This document shows, piece after piece, positions 1 through 11,012 of a DNA stretch of 64,000 nucleotides. The translations under genes and the position numbers were made by a program. The notes beneath the pieces are model-generated. The model worked only from the letters and a program-made list of their open reading frames with translations, did not search any database and was not told the DNA's origin. The stretch is from Thamnaconus septentrionalis (Eukaryota > Chordata > Actinopteri > Tetraodontiformes > Monacanthidae): positions 26,786,944-26,850,943 of the forward strand of contig CM020502.1 in NCBI GenBank assembly GCA_009823395.1, in the 5' to 3' direction. How positions within the stretch are numbered: position 1 is the stretch's first letter; each line of letters begins with the position of its first letter.

Positions 1-3000
1 ACAACTCTTTGCGTGAGGCTGAGGAAGGCGTGTGATTGGTCAGAGCTTTTTGAGGAGGAGATTTAAAACACACTCTCTCACACACACGTGCACACTGTCA
101 TTTTCTCTCTAACCTCAGCTCTATTGTTTCATGCCTGTAACATAAACTATGACATCATCTGCAAAACTCTCCAGCGCCGTCGGCCCCAAACTGGTCCAGC
201 AACCAGCGACTCCTCGCTGCTCTCCCCTCTGTCGAGGCCCCTGCTGCAGGTTTACAGCTGGTGCGACGCACACACACGCACAGTCGCATCCAATTAACCG
301 GAAGACGTCATCGAGTGAGAAGACAAACCAGCGAGTGCAGCCTGACGGCCTCCTGCTGACGGACGGAGAACCAGACAGAGTCGCTCTGACGTTTCCAGAG
401 GAGAGACAGTTTTCCAACCGAGGCCGGCATTCCAGCCGACGGTGGAGCTCCTCTCCAGATGGAGCGCGTTCGCCTGTCCATGTGTAGAGTGACGCGTGTG
501 AGTGAATGTGTGTAAGAGACCGAGAGAGATTTGTGGGGCTGCAGCAAGTTTGGCTGGTGTAAACACTCTGGTGAAGCTCGGACAGAGCTGCTGCTGCCGC
601 TGCTGCTGCTGCTGTAAACAGGAAGTGGAGAGGATTCTGCACATCCTGCTGCTCCTTTTTATCTCCCACTGACCTCAGACTCCCTGTTCCAGCAGCAGCC
701 TAAAGTAGAAGTTGTCCTGAGAAAGTCGTCTGTCCTGTCCACCTCCCTCCCACTGTGTCCAAATAGCATGCAAGTTGGGCGATTAGGCAGCTGTAAACTC
801 TCTGTAAGTGGTGTTGGTGTGTGTGTACGTGTTGGAGCAGCAATAGGCCGGTGACCTCTTTGACCCTAATATCACAGCATCAGGGGTTGTTGGAAGATAC
901 AAGGATGGATGGATGTAGAAAAGTTTTGGGAAGTAGCTGCCAATTGTTTTCTATTTAAAAGGTAAAAATAGAAGGTTGTTTCATTAACAACAACTCATGG
1001 TTTATGAACCAATGCAATGGACTTGAGCAGGACAAGCAACGGCGGAGCAGAATATAGCCATGATATGTCGGCTGGCGTGCAGACAGAGTGAATGTAAATG
1101 AAAGAGGACAGAAAAATAATATATATATGTTCTCAGTATCTTTGACATTGTTGACAAAAAGTCAGCTGACGCTGCCACGATGTTGCCGTGTTTGCAATTT
1201 CTGACTCAGAAGCGACGCAACAGCTGGAGACAGAAACCTGAGCCGTGCGCTCGTCCATTCTCAGCACCTTCTGTCAGGGTTTTTAGAAATCTGCTGACAA
1301 AATTCAGACCTGTGTGGACTTTTGGGGTTTGAGAGCAAAGAAAATCCCTTATATGGTCACATGTGGAACCCCCTTCACCCCCCTCCCCCTCTTTACTTGG
1401 AACAGGAGAAACACAACTTGAAATACCAGAAGGGGCAAAAATAAATAAATAAATAAAAAATCGGGGCTGCATCCCCATTCCAAAACAAACTCCAACATCC
1501 CAGCTCCACATCTCAGACGACACGAAGCATAGCACAGCGGTTAGTCACAGCGCTGTCCGCTGGGGGCGGAGCCTCCGCATCGTTCCATGTTCTCCTCTTG
1601 ACTCCTGAACCTCTTCCTCTCCGGTCGCCATCCTGTGAGTGCCAGGAAACTGCATTGATTGATTAAAGCGGAGGGGAAAACATGCATTAGAGTAAAGACT
1701 GGATGCACTTTTTTATTATTCAGTTCCTGTGTGCAAGTATGGTTGTGCACTGGAGGAGGAGTAGGAGTAGGAGTGGGTGGAGGAAGAAGAGGAGGTGGAG
1801 AAGGGAGGACGAGGGGGAGGAGGTGGAGATGAAGGGAGGAGGAGAACGGGACGAGGGAGGAGGAGGTGAAAGAGAAGTTGGAAGAAAAGGAGAAGGATGA
1901 GGTTGAGGAGGAGGGGAGGAGGAAGAGGAGGTGGTGATGGATGAGGCTAAGCGGGAGGAAAAGGGGGCGAGGGAGGAGGAAGTGGAAGAGGAGGTGGAGG
2001 AGGAGGTGGTGGTGGTAAAGAAGGGGGGGAGAAGATGAAAGAGGAGGAAGAGGAGGTTGAGGAGGTGGTGTTAGAGGAGGAGGTGGTGTCAGAGGAGGGG
2101 GAGGAGGAGGAGGTGCTCCGGATTTCTCAGTGTGCAAAAAAAAGAAAGAAAGAATGAAAATGGCTTTGCGTTTCCCCCGAGGATGGCTGATAAAGCTGTG
2201 GACAGGAAAGGCTTTGCAAATGACTGCATTCCTCATTAACATTGCCAGGCTATTTTTACCAGCGAGGGGCGAGCCAGCCTGCTGCTGAGCGCCACCTATT
2301 GCTTGCCGTGAAACTGCAGCTTGAAACAGGACAAAACTTGTGGGAGTTTTTCACCGAGACGTTCGTCTGCTGCTCCACAGAGCCTCCAGTGTCGTAATGA
2401 AAACAAAGCTTCTTTTCTATTTAAAGGTGTGTTTGCTTTCACTTGTGTTTATCGGAAACATTCAGGTTTTTATTTTTTTTTTTTTTTGAATTAACAAAAT
2501 CCCCTCTGACTGTTGGTAGAAGGGGAGAAGACTCTGAAGAGGACACTGTGGTGTCGTCTGATCTCTAGGGTGCTTTTATATTTGATTTCTTGACTCCAGG
2601 AAGTGAATGTGCTCAGTTCTCTCAGTCCTCTCTTGGACTCGATGTCTGGAATTCTCCAGGGGGGCAGGATGTCAACATGACTGCAGGAATCCTTCACTGT
2701 GCATGTTAAATGAACAAATAGTTTATTTTCACTTACAATGTACAATACTGAAAGAAGAAAGGAAGAAGAAAAGGGGAAAAAAAAACCATTACAAATTCGC
2801 ACGACGTATTCTCTCACAGCAAAGATAAGCCAGTTGTATAAACGAAAAACGGGTCGGCTGAAGCTGAGGCTTATTTTTTGCCTATCATGTGCTGTGTATT
2901 CGAACACAGAGGAAGCATAAACTTTTTGCTTTAAAAAGAAAGAAAAACAAAACTTTTATGCAAAAGAGGAGCGGGATGATTATCCCCTGAATCAAGGCAA

Positions 3001-3260
3001 CAAGGGAAGCTGATTAGCGCAGCGAGGATTCACTGATTTCTCCACCAGAGGCAACTTCAAAGATGTTTTTGAAGTTGCGAGAGTTTGTGTGCGAGAAGAC
3101 GGTTTCACATCCTGTCCTTGTTGTCTCCAAAACCAGCTTTTGACCAGAGCTGTGGACAAGTGCTGTGCCTTCCCTCCAGTCACTGGACTTCATTTGTTTT
3201 AAGCCAAATGTTTTCTTCTCTCTCACCCTCTCTCTCTCCCTCCATCCCTCTCTCCTCCAG
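1..3260 (+). other. pawr: Intron of pawr upstream of the first visible exon
   Basis: No exon could be supported here. The N-terminal coding exon of Par-4, which carries the basic nuclear-localisation motifs and most of the SAC domain, is not readable in any frame, so it must lie left of the window. The stretch holds a CTG/CCG-rich patch near 590-615, a 380-base purine tract (1745-2130), poly-T near 2470-2488, and an excellent polypyrimidine tract running into the acceptor CTCCAG at 3255-3260. Assignment as intron is inferred from the phase-0 exon that follows. Confidence 0.7.
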
Positions 3261-3392
3261 AGCCTGGACGAGCTAGACGACGACGACCCAGGGGAGAAGG
3301 AGCGCAGGGAGGAGGAGGAGGAGCTGGTCCAGGCCAACACCTTCCAGAACGAGGCCATGACGGTCGACCCCACCACCGGACACCTGCTGCTG
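3261..3392 (+). CDS. pawr: pawr internal coding exon (end of SAC region)
   Basis: This 132-base exon is read in phase 0 at both ends (44 codons). It starts after a long pyrimidine tract ending CTCCAG and ends at CTG|GTGAGA. The peptide begins SLDELDDDDPGEKERREEEE and contains QANTFQNEAM, matching the human Par-4 segment just after the PKA-site region (human pattern LDEYEDDE...GQKERK...NTIQNEAV). In Par-4 this stretch forms the C-terminal side of the SAC (selective for apoptosis in cancer cells) region. The fish copy is more acidic, with DDDD and a run of Glu, than the mammalian one as I recall it. The start codon and nuclear-localisation signals lie in an exon outside the window. Identification rests on this exon together with the four that follow, so it is firm. 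Confidence 0.88.
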
Positions 3393-3598
3393 GTGAGACA
3401 GCCCTCCAACGTTTTTCTTTTTTGATGCCTCGGTGCGGCCAAGCAGAGGCACTGTTGTTCAAGGAGCTGCAGCTCGACTCGCGGTGGGGAACAAATCCCT
3501 GCAGACTTTTCTTCATCTTAAAGCTTTTAAAACATGATTATCTTTTATTAAGTAATACTAATAATAATAAAAAATAATTATCAGTGAAGCTGGTGAAG

Positions 3599-3947
3599 CC
3601 ACCAGTCCAAAGTTTGGACACACCCTCTGAATTGAATGTCTTTTCTTTCATTCTCATCACTATTGACATTGCAGTTTCTCAATGAAGGCATCAAAACTAC
3701 ATATGAAGACACATGGAATCATGTGGGAAACAATGAAATAGTGTAAAATAACTCAAACACATTTTATATTTAAATTCTTCAAAACAGCCACCTTTCATAA
3801 AAAGCATATTTGGAGTTATTGAACTTGTTTTTCTTTGTTGCATATTTGCACATTTGATGTCTTCAGTATCCATCTGCAGTGTAGAAAGTTGTAAAGATAA
3901 AAATTTAATTTCCTGAAAAAGTGTGTCCAAACCTTTGACTGGTAGTG
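3599..3947 (+). mobile_element. TA-flanked inverted-repeat element (family C), copy 1
   Basis: The element opens with CACCAGTCCAAAGTTTGGAC and closes with the inverse complement GTCCAAACCTTTGACTGGTAG, followed by TA. It has no coding capacity. The ends and the TA flank suit a Tc1/mariner-type MITE, a class common in fish. Two other copies are at 4539-4816 and 59460-59823. Confidence 0.75.
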
Positions 3948-4485
3948 TAGATTATTCATACACACTTTGGATGTTGTCAAGTGTGAAGTGGGAAAAAGCT
4001 CTTTCTCTCCCCACGGCCGTTCAGTTTGTGTTTGTGCTGCGACACTGATATCGCATTCAGAACGAGTCCTCGGCTCCTCAGGAGTGATCAGCGCCATTCA
4101 GAGGGCGGCCGAGTGAGTCATCGCTCGTTTTCCTAATAAAAATGGCTCAGAACAAAGCGAAGAAAACTAGCTGGAGCTCCGCCTCCTGCGGACGGCAGCA
4201 GTCTGCGTCCAGATGGAGCCGCTGTCTTCTGGATGTGTTTACTTTGTTCCCTCTTTTTCTTTATTACTCTTTAATTTGGTATTCCGGAACGGTCTGAAGG
4301 CTGTTTACGATGGGGCAGGAATGCGTACACAGAGCGGCGGAGCAAAACAGGAAGGTTGTGAGAGCACCTGCTGGGATGTGATGTCGCACGGCAGCAAAAA
4401 AAAACTAATCAAAAACATCTCACGCGTAAACAAAAACATTCTGGGAGATTTGGAACCATTAACCCCCCCCCCCCCCCGCCCCCCA

Positions 4486-4517
<32 letters not shown>

Positions 4518-4538
4518 AAGTAAATAAATAAATACATA

Positions 4539-4816
4539 CACTACCACTCAGTATCTTTACAACTTTCTACACTGCAGATAGATAGTGAAGACACCAGTAT
4601 ACATATATGTCATTATGCACTCTAAATATGCTTTTTATGAAAGGTGGCGATTTGGAAGAATTTAATTATAAAACGTGTTTTATTGTTTCCATCATAATTC
4701 CATGTGTGTTCATACATACTGTAGTTTTGATGCCTTCAGTGAGAAACTGCAATGTCAATAGTTGAAAGAAAAGACATTGAACTCATGGAGCTTGTCCAAA
4801 CTTTTGACTGGTAGTG
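4539..4816 (+). mobile_element. TA-flanked inverted-repeat element (family C), copy 2, left part lost
   Basis: This copy shares the right end (TCCAAACTTTTGACTGGTAG then TA) and the interior block about a CTACACTGCAGATAGATA motif with the copy at 59460-59823. Its left side goes almost directly from CACTACCA into interior sequence, so about 70 bases are missing near the left end. TA is present on both sides. Confidence 0.7.
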
Positions 4817-6342
4817 TATATAAATAAATAAATGAACGAATGAAAATCTGGGCCTTTGTTCTGACAGGGTACTGCAGATCAGCTGTGTAGTCTGTGCAGA
4901 TAGCAGCCATTGGATGGCGCTCATAGAAAAAGGACGCCCGTGTGCACGCTCAGAAAGATGCACATCGAGAGGGAGGAGTGTAGTGCAGCCGTGCAGACGT
5001 GTCATACAAACCCACCTCCCCAAACAAGATGTTCTGCTCGCCGCCCCCTCCTGACCCAGATCCTTGTGTGCATTTTTGCATCAATGCATCACCTCACCTC
5101 TTCCACCTCCTCCTCCTCCTCCATCTGGACGCATGCATCATGTGGTCCTGGTTAGCGGGCTGCTGCTTCCCCCTGCTGCTCCAGGTTCCTCTGGATGGTC
5201 CCATTGATTTGAATGTGCTTCACCAGCTTCACAACGAAACACTTTGTTTTTTTTCCCTGCCTCCCACTCGCAGAACGTTGACAGTTTCCCATTCAGCCCG
5301 GTGTAAGAGCCTAATTTGCATTTTGATTAGCGGCCCAGTTTCCAAAAGAGATGAAGAGGGAGAAAGAAATATTTTTTTGAAAAATGCCTCAAATGCCGCG
5401 AATCTTGTACAAAGTGCAGGAGAGCTGTTGGTCCTGTTGATGCAGATTTCCAAGGACTCTGAGCCTGATGAACTGATGGCCTTTGACTGTGACGACCGGC
5501 AAAAACGCCAATCAGAGCCATTTTCAAAGAAAGAAAAGCTAGACGTAGGAGCAACCCTGGCCAGAGAAGATCCATGCAGTGAATGACTCTAATCTGTAGC
5601 CTTTGAGTTCTGTTCCTGGTTGACATCTGACCGACTCTTTCTTTGAAAAGCAGGAGCACTGCACAAAGAACCGGCAAATAATAAGTTTGCATCTCGGCCT
5701 CGAAGCTGCTCGCTACAATAACAGAAGGCAACGAGCTCACAGCCAAAGCGATTCTTCTCGGGATAAAGCTCCAGCTCTTATTTCTTTTTTTGATATTCAT
5801 CCTTCTCACGCCCGCTCTCTCATTTTTAAAAACGTATTCCCTCCCTCCAGTCCAATTGTGATCTTAATAGTCTTTGTAAAGAGAGAGCGGCCCCGAGCGC
5901 GCCGGGGTCGGCTGATCTGAAGGCTAATGATCACCTTCTCCTGGACGAGGAACTCGTTCCTGGAGTGATTTAGGATTTAACGAGCTGTCGGAACACAAAT
6001 CACCCCCCTGAATGAAGCCGTAAAATGGCCGAAGCGACGCGCTTTGAGTGCGTTTTATTATGACGAGGCGGCGCCATGTGCTTCCAAAAGCTGGTTGGGG
6101 CTTTCCCTAAAAGAATGGCAGAAAATACTAATGCAAAGCTGGCTGGAAGGCTTTTATTATTACACCCGCACGCGGTAATGATAGGTTGCAGTAGGTCAAA
6201 ATGGTGCACAATGCAAAATAAATCCAAAATTTATCTCAAATAATGATTTTTTTTTTTTTTCATTTTTCAGACAGTTTCTTTTCTTGTTTTGTCTGGTTGC
6301 TGCAGCACAATTTCAAAAGAGTTATCACTCAGTTTTTTTTGT

Positions 6343-6343
<1 letters not shown>

Positions 6344-6398
<55 letters not shown>
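6344..6398. repeat. (CA)n microsatellite, 55 bases
   Basis: Uninterrupted CA dinucleotide array in a pawr intron. Confidence 0.97.
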
Positions 6399-6401
<3 letters not shown>

Positions 6402-7630
6402 GACACCATGCTGGAGTACCACAGCCAAAGTTGATGATGAATCACCTGCTCCGGGCCTCAGATGGATGCAGCTGATGGAATGTTGTCATCTTGGCCTTCT
6501 GCTGGATGTCTTTGTTTGTTTTTCCATTTTATCTCCACCTGTCAAAATGTGTGAGCGTGGTTTTTGCGCACATCTGAACCCTGAGTCTGTTTTACAAACA
6601 CACACAAACATGTTTTTTAGCCCCACTGAACCACCTTTGTCAAGGCCACAAATCTAAAACTCCCAGCGCAGACGGATGGATTGAAGTGTGTGTTTTTTCC
6701 CCCGTGTGTACACGTGAAAGCAGACATTTTATTTCCTTCAATAGTCGTGTTTTCCCCCGTCGGAAGCGGGCCGATCCTTCGGGTCAATTGTGCATTCAGA
6801 GAAATGTTGTGGTTTGCCGGGGAGCCGCACTCGACACACATTTACATTTAGACAGCGTCTGTGACGGCTGAGGGCTGTTTGCTGCCGTATCAGCATGGAA
6901 GACGGAATAGCCCTTTAATCATCTGCTAACCCCCCCAGTGGAGCGGCCTTACATGACGAATGATAAAAAGGAAAAAGATGGGGCGAAAAAAAATCTGTAG
7001 TTGTCCTCAAAACCAGCATATTTAGCCCTCTGTTGAGAGCCTGCTGCTGACGAGCTGGAGCTAATTTTTTATAAGCGTCCAGCTAAAATGATATTTTTTC
7101 CCTTTTTCCCTCTTTTTTCCTTTTTTTTCTTTTTTTCTTTTCCTCTTTTCCTTTATTTTTTATTTTTTGCTTTCTTAGACCTTCCACATGTTTGGAGGAG
7201 GATTTAAAAAAACAAAATGTCTCAGGGGGCGGAGTCGAGACCCGGCCGGACTCGGAGGTATCGGTGCCATTTGTGACATCACAGTGGTGCATGCTTTGGC
7301 ACATGCTTTCTACAAAATGCAAACAAGTGATTATTTCCGTGGTCCATTGACTGACTAGAGACACGTTACTGATAGAGAACAGTGGCGAGGTTAATTTTGC
7401 AGTGTAAAATGGTAGACTCTATTATCCGCCTGAACAGGACTTCTTGTGGAATTGCAAACCAAGGGGTTCCTCAAGGCTGCTGTCGCACACACGAAGCTCG
7501 TCATGTCGTCCTCGTGCAGCAGGTGGAGGATGATTGAGTGTGCGACCCTCCACTCGGTCCCGAGCCCGGCCAGGAAATGAGGGCAGTGATTTCATCTGGC
7601 GGGTAAAAGGATGATGTGTCGCCCAGACCG

Positions 7631-7633
<3 letters not shown>

Positions 7634-7666
<33 letters not shown>
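7634..7666. repeat. (CTG)11 triplet repeat in pawr intron
   Basis: Eleven uninterrupted CTG units on the coding strand. It is one of three CAG/CTG-class arrays within this gene (see 10458-10484 and 16628-16666). Confidence 0.95.
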
Positions 7667-7837
7667 AAGCTGCTGCATCATGCAAAGACCTGGAATCAAC
7701 GTTTTCTCACCGCTCCTCCGGTTCTCAAACACCAACAGCCTCTTCAGCTGGGGATCAGAGAGGAGATGATTTTATTCTGGCTTTTCTGAGGGAGTGCGAC
7801 CTGCTAGCAGCATAAAATAATCCTCCACATTATATTA

Positions 7838-7986
7838 AAGCCATGGGCAAACTATGGACCGGGGGCCATTTGCGGCCCGTTAAGCTTTTTAATCCGGCCC
7901 GCCAAACTTGAATTACATTTATATTAATAAACCTTATTCATGTTTTTGTTTCCTTGCATTCTTGAGTTTTCTGCTACAGTGACGAC

Positions 7987-8024
<38 letters not shown>

Positions 8025-8129
8025 CGACATCCAGAAGAATCACTCTAAATTACTTTTAAACATCAGTAACCGTTGGTACTAGAAAAAAGCTGTTGTGGCC
8101 CACCAGTCAAAAGGTTTGCCCCTCCCCTG
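7838..8129. mobile_element. hAT-type non-autonomous element with perfect 8-bp target duplication
   Basis: The left end reads AAGCCATGGGCAAACTATGG and the right end GGTTTGCCCCTCCCCTG, giving inverted repeats about GGGCAAAC. The element is bounded on both sides by TTATATTA (7830-7837 and 8130-8137), an exact 8-bp duplication as hAT transposases make. The interior contains a GATGAT tandem run (about 7986-8023). There is no open frame, so it is non-autonomous. It lies inside a pawr intron. Confidence 0.85.
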
Positions 8130-8328
8130 TTATATTATATTGTACTGTTGTACAATAATGGGGCTGGATGGATGACGCAGCTGCACCTGCACCTCGCAGC
8201 TGCACCTTGCAAAACAAGCTCGCCCTGCCGTTGTGCTGCTCCGCCAGTGAACGCAGCCAAAAGTCGTTGACCTTCTCACACAACCTAACAGCTCTGTTTA
8301 ACAAATTCCTCAGATCCAGAAGATTAGG

Positions 8329-8330
<2 letters not shown>

Positions 8331-8362
<32 letters not shown>
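8331..8362. repeat. (GT)n microsatellite
   Basis: Sixteen GT units followed by poly-T, 175 bases before the next pawr exon. Confidence 0.95.
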
Positions 8363-8365
<3 letters not shown>

Positions 8366-8536
8366 TTTCTTTTTCCCACTCTGATTACAACCTCAGGCGA
8401 GTAACACAACAAACGGCGTGAAACAAAAAAAGCCACAATCGGGCAAACAAACACTATTACTTGAAATTAAAGCCGTGAATCTCCATGGCGTCCCTGATCA
8501 AATTGAATAAAATGAAAATTCTGCTGTGTGTTTCAG

Positions 8537-8571
8537 GAGACCCCCCGGTCTGTGAGCGGCCGCCACAAGAG
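8537..8571 (+). CDS. pawr: pawr internal coding exon, 35-base micro-exon
   Basis: This is a very short exon after GTTTCAG and before GTGAGA. It continues from phase 0 and leaves two bases over. It encodes ETPRSVSGRHK plus a split codon (AG|C, Ser). The human counterpart, as I recall it, reads EPPRTVSGRYKS, so both sequence and position match. The segment links the SAC region to the C-terminal half of Par-4. It is too short to be found by open-frame length; support comes from the splice sites, the phase fit with both neighbouring exons, and the peptide match. Confidence 0.87.
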
Positions 8572-10354
8572 GTGAGACTCCCTTTGTTTCCTCCTGTCAC
8601 GCGGCTTTTCTCTCCCTTTTGGCAGCAGCACTTCACCAGAATCCCCGCAAACGATCAGTTTGATGGGTTTTTTTCTGCCACGTGACGTTGCTGTTTTTCT
8701 TCCCCGCACGGAGCGTTTTTCAGGACGTCACTCTGCTGTCAAGAGACGTGGCTGCAGGAGTTTTCTTTTAACAGAAATCCTTTTCCAAAATCGACTTTCT
8801 TGTCAATTTCTGCTCCATCCAACGGAGACACACACACACACACACACACACACAGAGGCTCCAAACGACTTTCCTCTCACGTCTGCGGTGCAAGTGGGCG
8901 ACAATAATAGAACCTAGAAATACTAAAATACAAAAACATGAAGCAGTCGAAAGCTTTGGAAAGACACAATTTGAGGCTTATTGAAAGGAGGCATCGACAA
9001 AGTTAAAAAACAGAAAGAATGATGGCTTGGAAGGACACATGACCTTTGACCTGTTTCTGCTAAATATTCATTACAATAATACAAACAAAAATCCCGTTCT
9101 GTTTTCAAATGTGACAAAACTGTAACCTGACATTTTAATAAATAGGTTGTAAACACTGGGCTAAATATGCCATTTAGGAATAACAATAATGATGATGGCC
9201 GCATGACAACACTGACAGAAAAATTAGTTTAATTCGGGGGCCTTGAAACAATGGTGTATCTCGTATAATGTGATTTGCAAAGGGGGATGTAGCCTAGCGG
9301 GGGGCTAATGGTAGACTCGGTGTGATATTTAGCATTGGGGGTCTGTCTGTCTATCGATCGATCTATCTATTTATCTTTCGAGATATCGAGATATCTATCG
9401 GTATCCATTTCTATCTATCCATCTATATCTATCTATAGATATCAATATATATATATATATATGTCTTTAGATGTCTCTATCTATCTATGGCCTCTAAATA
9501 AGTCGTCCACCTGTTGTCCGTGAGGCTCCTCTTCTTCTCTCAGCTGTGTTTTGTCCCCCATTTTAAAGCATATAAGCATACAAGCAATAAAGTGAATGTC
9601 ACATTTGGAAAATCGGAAAAAAAACAAAACAAAAATAAAAATGGGGGTGCAGATGGTACGGTGGCAGGAGTTATTTATGTCCTTTGTCTTGCCGGCAAGA
9701 AGCGGCCGCCCACACAATCCTCACTTATCTGATTTCCATGGAGGGTTTGTTTGTTGTTTTTTTTAGGGAACCTGGCACCGTCTGTTTCCTCTGAGCAGCC
9801 TGGGTGGCTTGCAAACAACTGAAGCTTTCACACTGATCATCATAATAATATTTTGTTTTAATATGCATATACATTTATGCTTACGCACATCATTTTCCCC
9901 CTGCTGAAAAAAAATCTCCCAGCAGCAAGCTGACATGCAGCTCCAACAGTAGAGAAGATATAAGAAACCTTTGCTTTTACACCTGCTGAAAACCAGTGAC
10001 TCACAAATTACCAGCGCCGCTCCGGAGCCCATTTCAAGTTGAAAATTGCCTCCTAATCAGAATCCTTTTTGCACTAAGTTGCCAAACCCCGGCTTCGGGG
10101 TTAATGCCACAAGAAAGGCTGAGGTCTGTTAATAGCTGGCGGCCGGGGGGCCCGTTGAAAAGGCCGGAGATATGCAGCACCTGCTCCTTTCCTGACGGAT
10201 GCGTCTCCGTCATCGATTGTCGTCACGCTGCCGTGATTCATTCCTTCAAACGGCCTCCGAGCGGGAACATCGCTCACGTTCAAGGAGAAGAAGAAGAAGA
10301 AGGCGGAGCTTCTTTTCGTCTTTGTAACTATGTTGTGTGTCTGTGTGTGTGCAG
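8572..10354 (+). other. pawr: pawr intron
   Basis: This 1.8 kb intron has a CA repeat (8828-8854) and a degenerate CTAT/ATCT tract (about 9344-9490). No other element was recognised. It ends in GTGTGTGTGCAGCAG, a tandem acceptor. Confidence 0.7.
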
Positions 10355-10454
10355 CAGCTCTGCAGGCTCGGATGAGGAAGCGGCGGCGGCGGCGGTGACG
10401 GCGTCGGGCGCGCACGGCCGACAGCGGCACCACCACCACCGCCACGGCAGAGAC

Positions 10455-10488
<34 letters not shown>

Positions 10489-10520
10489 GGCTGGAGAAGA
10501 GGATAGAGGAGCTGGAGAAG
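10355..10520 (+). CDS. pawr: pawr coding exon with low-complexity Ala/His/Arg linker and zipper start
   Basis: This 166-base exon completes the split Ser codon and ends in phase 0 at GAGAAG|GTGTGT. The peptide opens SSAGSDEEAAAAAV, runs through an HRQ/HHHH-rich patch and nine alanines coded by (GCA)9 (10458-10484), then gives GGLEKRIEELEK. That last block matches the human LEKKIEDLEK where the C-terminal coiled coil begins. The middle of the human exon, as I recall it a Ser/Arg/Tyr-rich segment, is replaced by simple-sequence coding DNA. The acceptor is CAGCAG, so a form one Ser shorter (starting 10358) is possible in the same frame. Both splice junctions lie inside GT repeats, and the donor itself is repeat sequence. 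Confidence 0.88.
10458..10484 (+). repeat. pawr: (GCA)9 coding repeat, poly-alanine
   Basis: Nine pure GCA codons within the pawr exon encode nine Ala just before the coiled coil. Codon purity suggests a young, length-variable repeat rather than a selected alanine tract. Confidence 0.93.
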
Positions 10521-10571
10521 GTGTGTGTGTGTGTGTGTCTGTGTGTGTCTGTGTGTGTCTGTGTGTGTGTA

Positions 10572-11012
10572 GCTGTGTTTCCATGGCACAAAATAAATTG
10601 TGATTTGCAGGTGTTTCCACTGAATGGTGTGAATAAGCTGTAATTTCTCGACAAATCTCGGCCCGCGTGACCCCACTTTGAGGAGGGTGGAGGTACAAAA
10701 CATTTTGCGATAAATCTGCAGTTGTTACATTTTTCTCTTTGATTACTTGTAAAAAATATTACGTCTCCTCCTCCGTCCAAACATAACGCGCCATTTACAT
10801 GTGAAGTGAACTGATCACGTGACTCTGTACGTCACGACTCTGTATGACACTTTTGCGATATACCTCGATATGGATACGTCTGAAAAACCACCAGAGCTTT
10901 AAAACCTTTTAAGCCGTATTTGAGAGATTTTTCCAAGTTTCTGTGTTTCCATGACCAGTTTTTTATTGCCATATTTAGTTTTTGCTCAGTTCTAGGGTTC
11001 ATGGAAATGCAG
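10572..11012 (+). mobile_element. Family A TA-flanked MITE, copy 1
   Basis: The element starts TA|GCTGTGTTTCCATG and ends in the inverse complement GGTTCATGGAAATGCAG. Interior blocks such as TTGCAGGTGTTTCCA, CCCACTTTGAGGAGG and AAACCTTTTA recur in all copies. It has no open reading frame. Six more copies are in the window. It sits 51 bases after a pawr exon. Confidence 0.82.

Larger units (their letters stand above)
3393..8536 (+). other. pawr: pawr intron with MITEs and microsatellites
   Basis: This is a 5.1 kb intron between a GTGAGA donor and a TTTCAG acceptor. It contains two copies of a TA-flanked inverted-repeat element (3599-3947, 4539-4816), a C15-like homopolymer (about 4463-4478), an AAAT tetranucleotide run (about 4488-4535), a 55-base CA repeat (6344-6398), a pyrimidine-rich tract (about 7090-7180), an 11-unit CTG repeat (7634-7666), a hAT-type element (7838-8129) and a GT repeat (8331-8362). 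No further coding exon was recognised. Confidence 0.7.

Noticed and set aside
121..669. Overlapping frames on both strands near the left edge, considered as the missing first pawr exon
   Set aside because: None contains the basic KRK/RRST-type motif of the Par-4 N-terminal exon or a matching donor.
1520..1570. tRNA-like CACAGCGGTTAGTCACAGCG
   Set aside because: Only a partial A-box-like resemblance; too short to call a SINE or tRNA.
1541..2242. Long minus-strand frame rich in Pro, Ser and Leu
   Set aside because: It is the complement of the purine tract; the composition is explained by simple sequence and there are no splice sites or homology.
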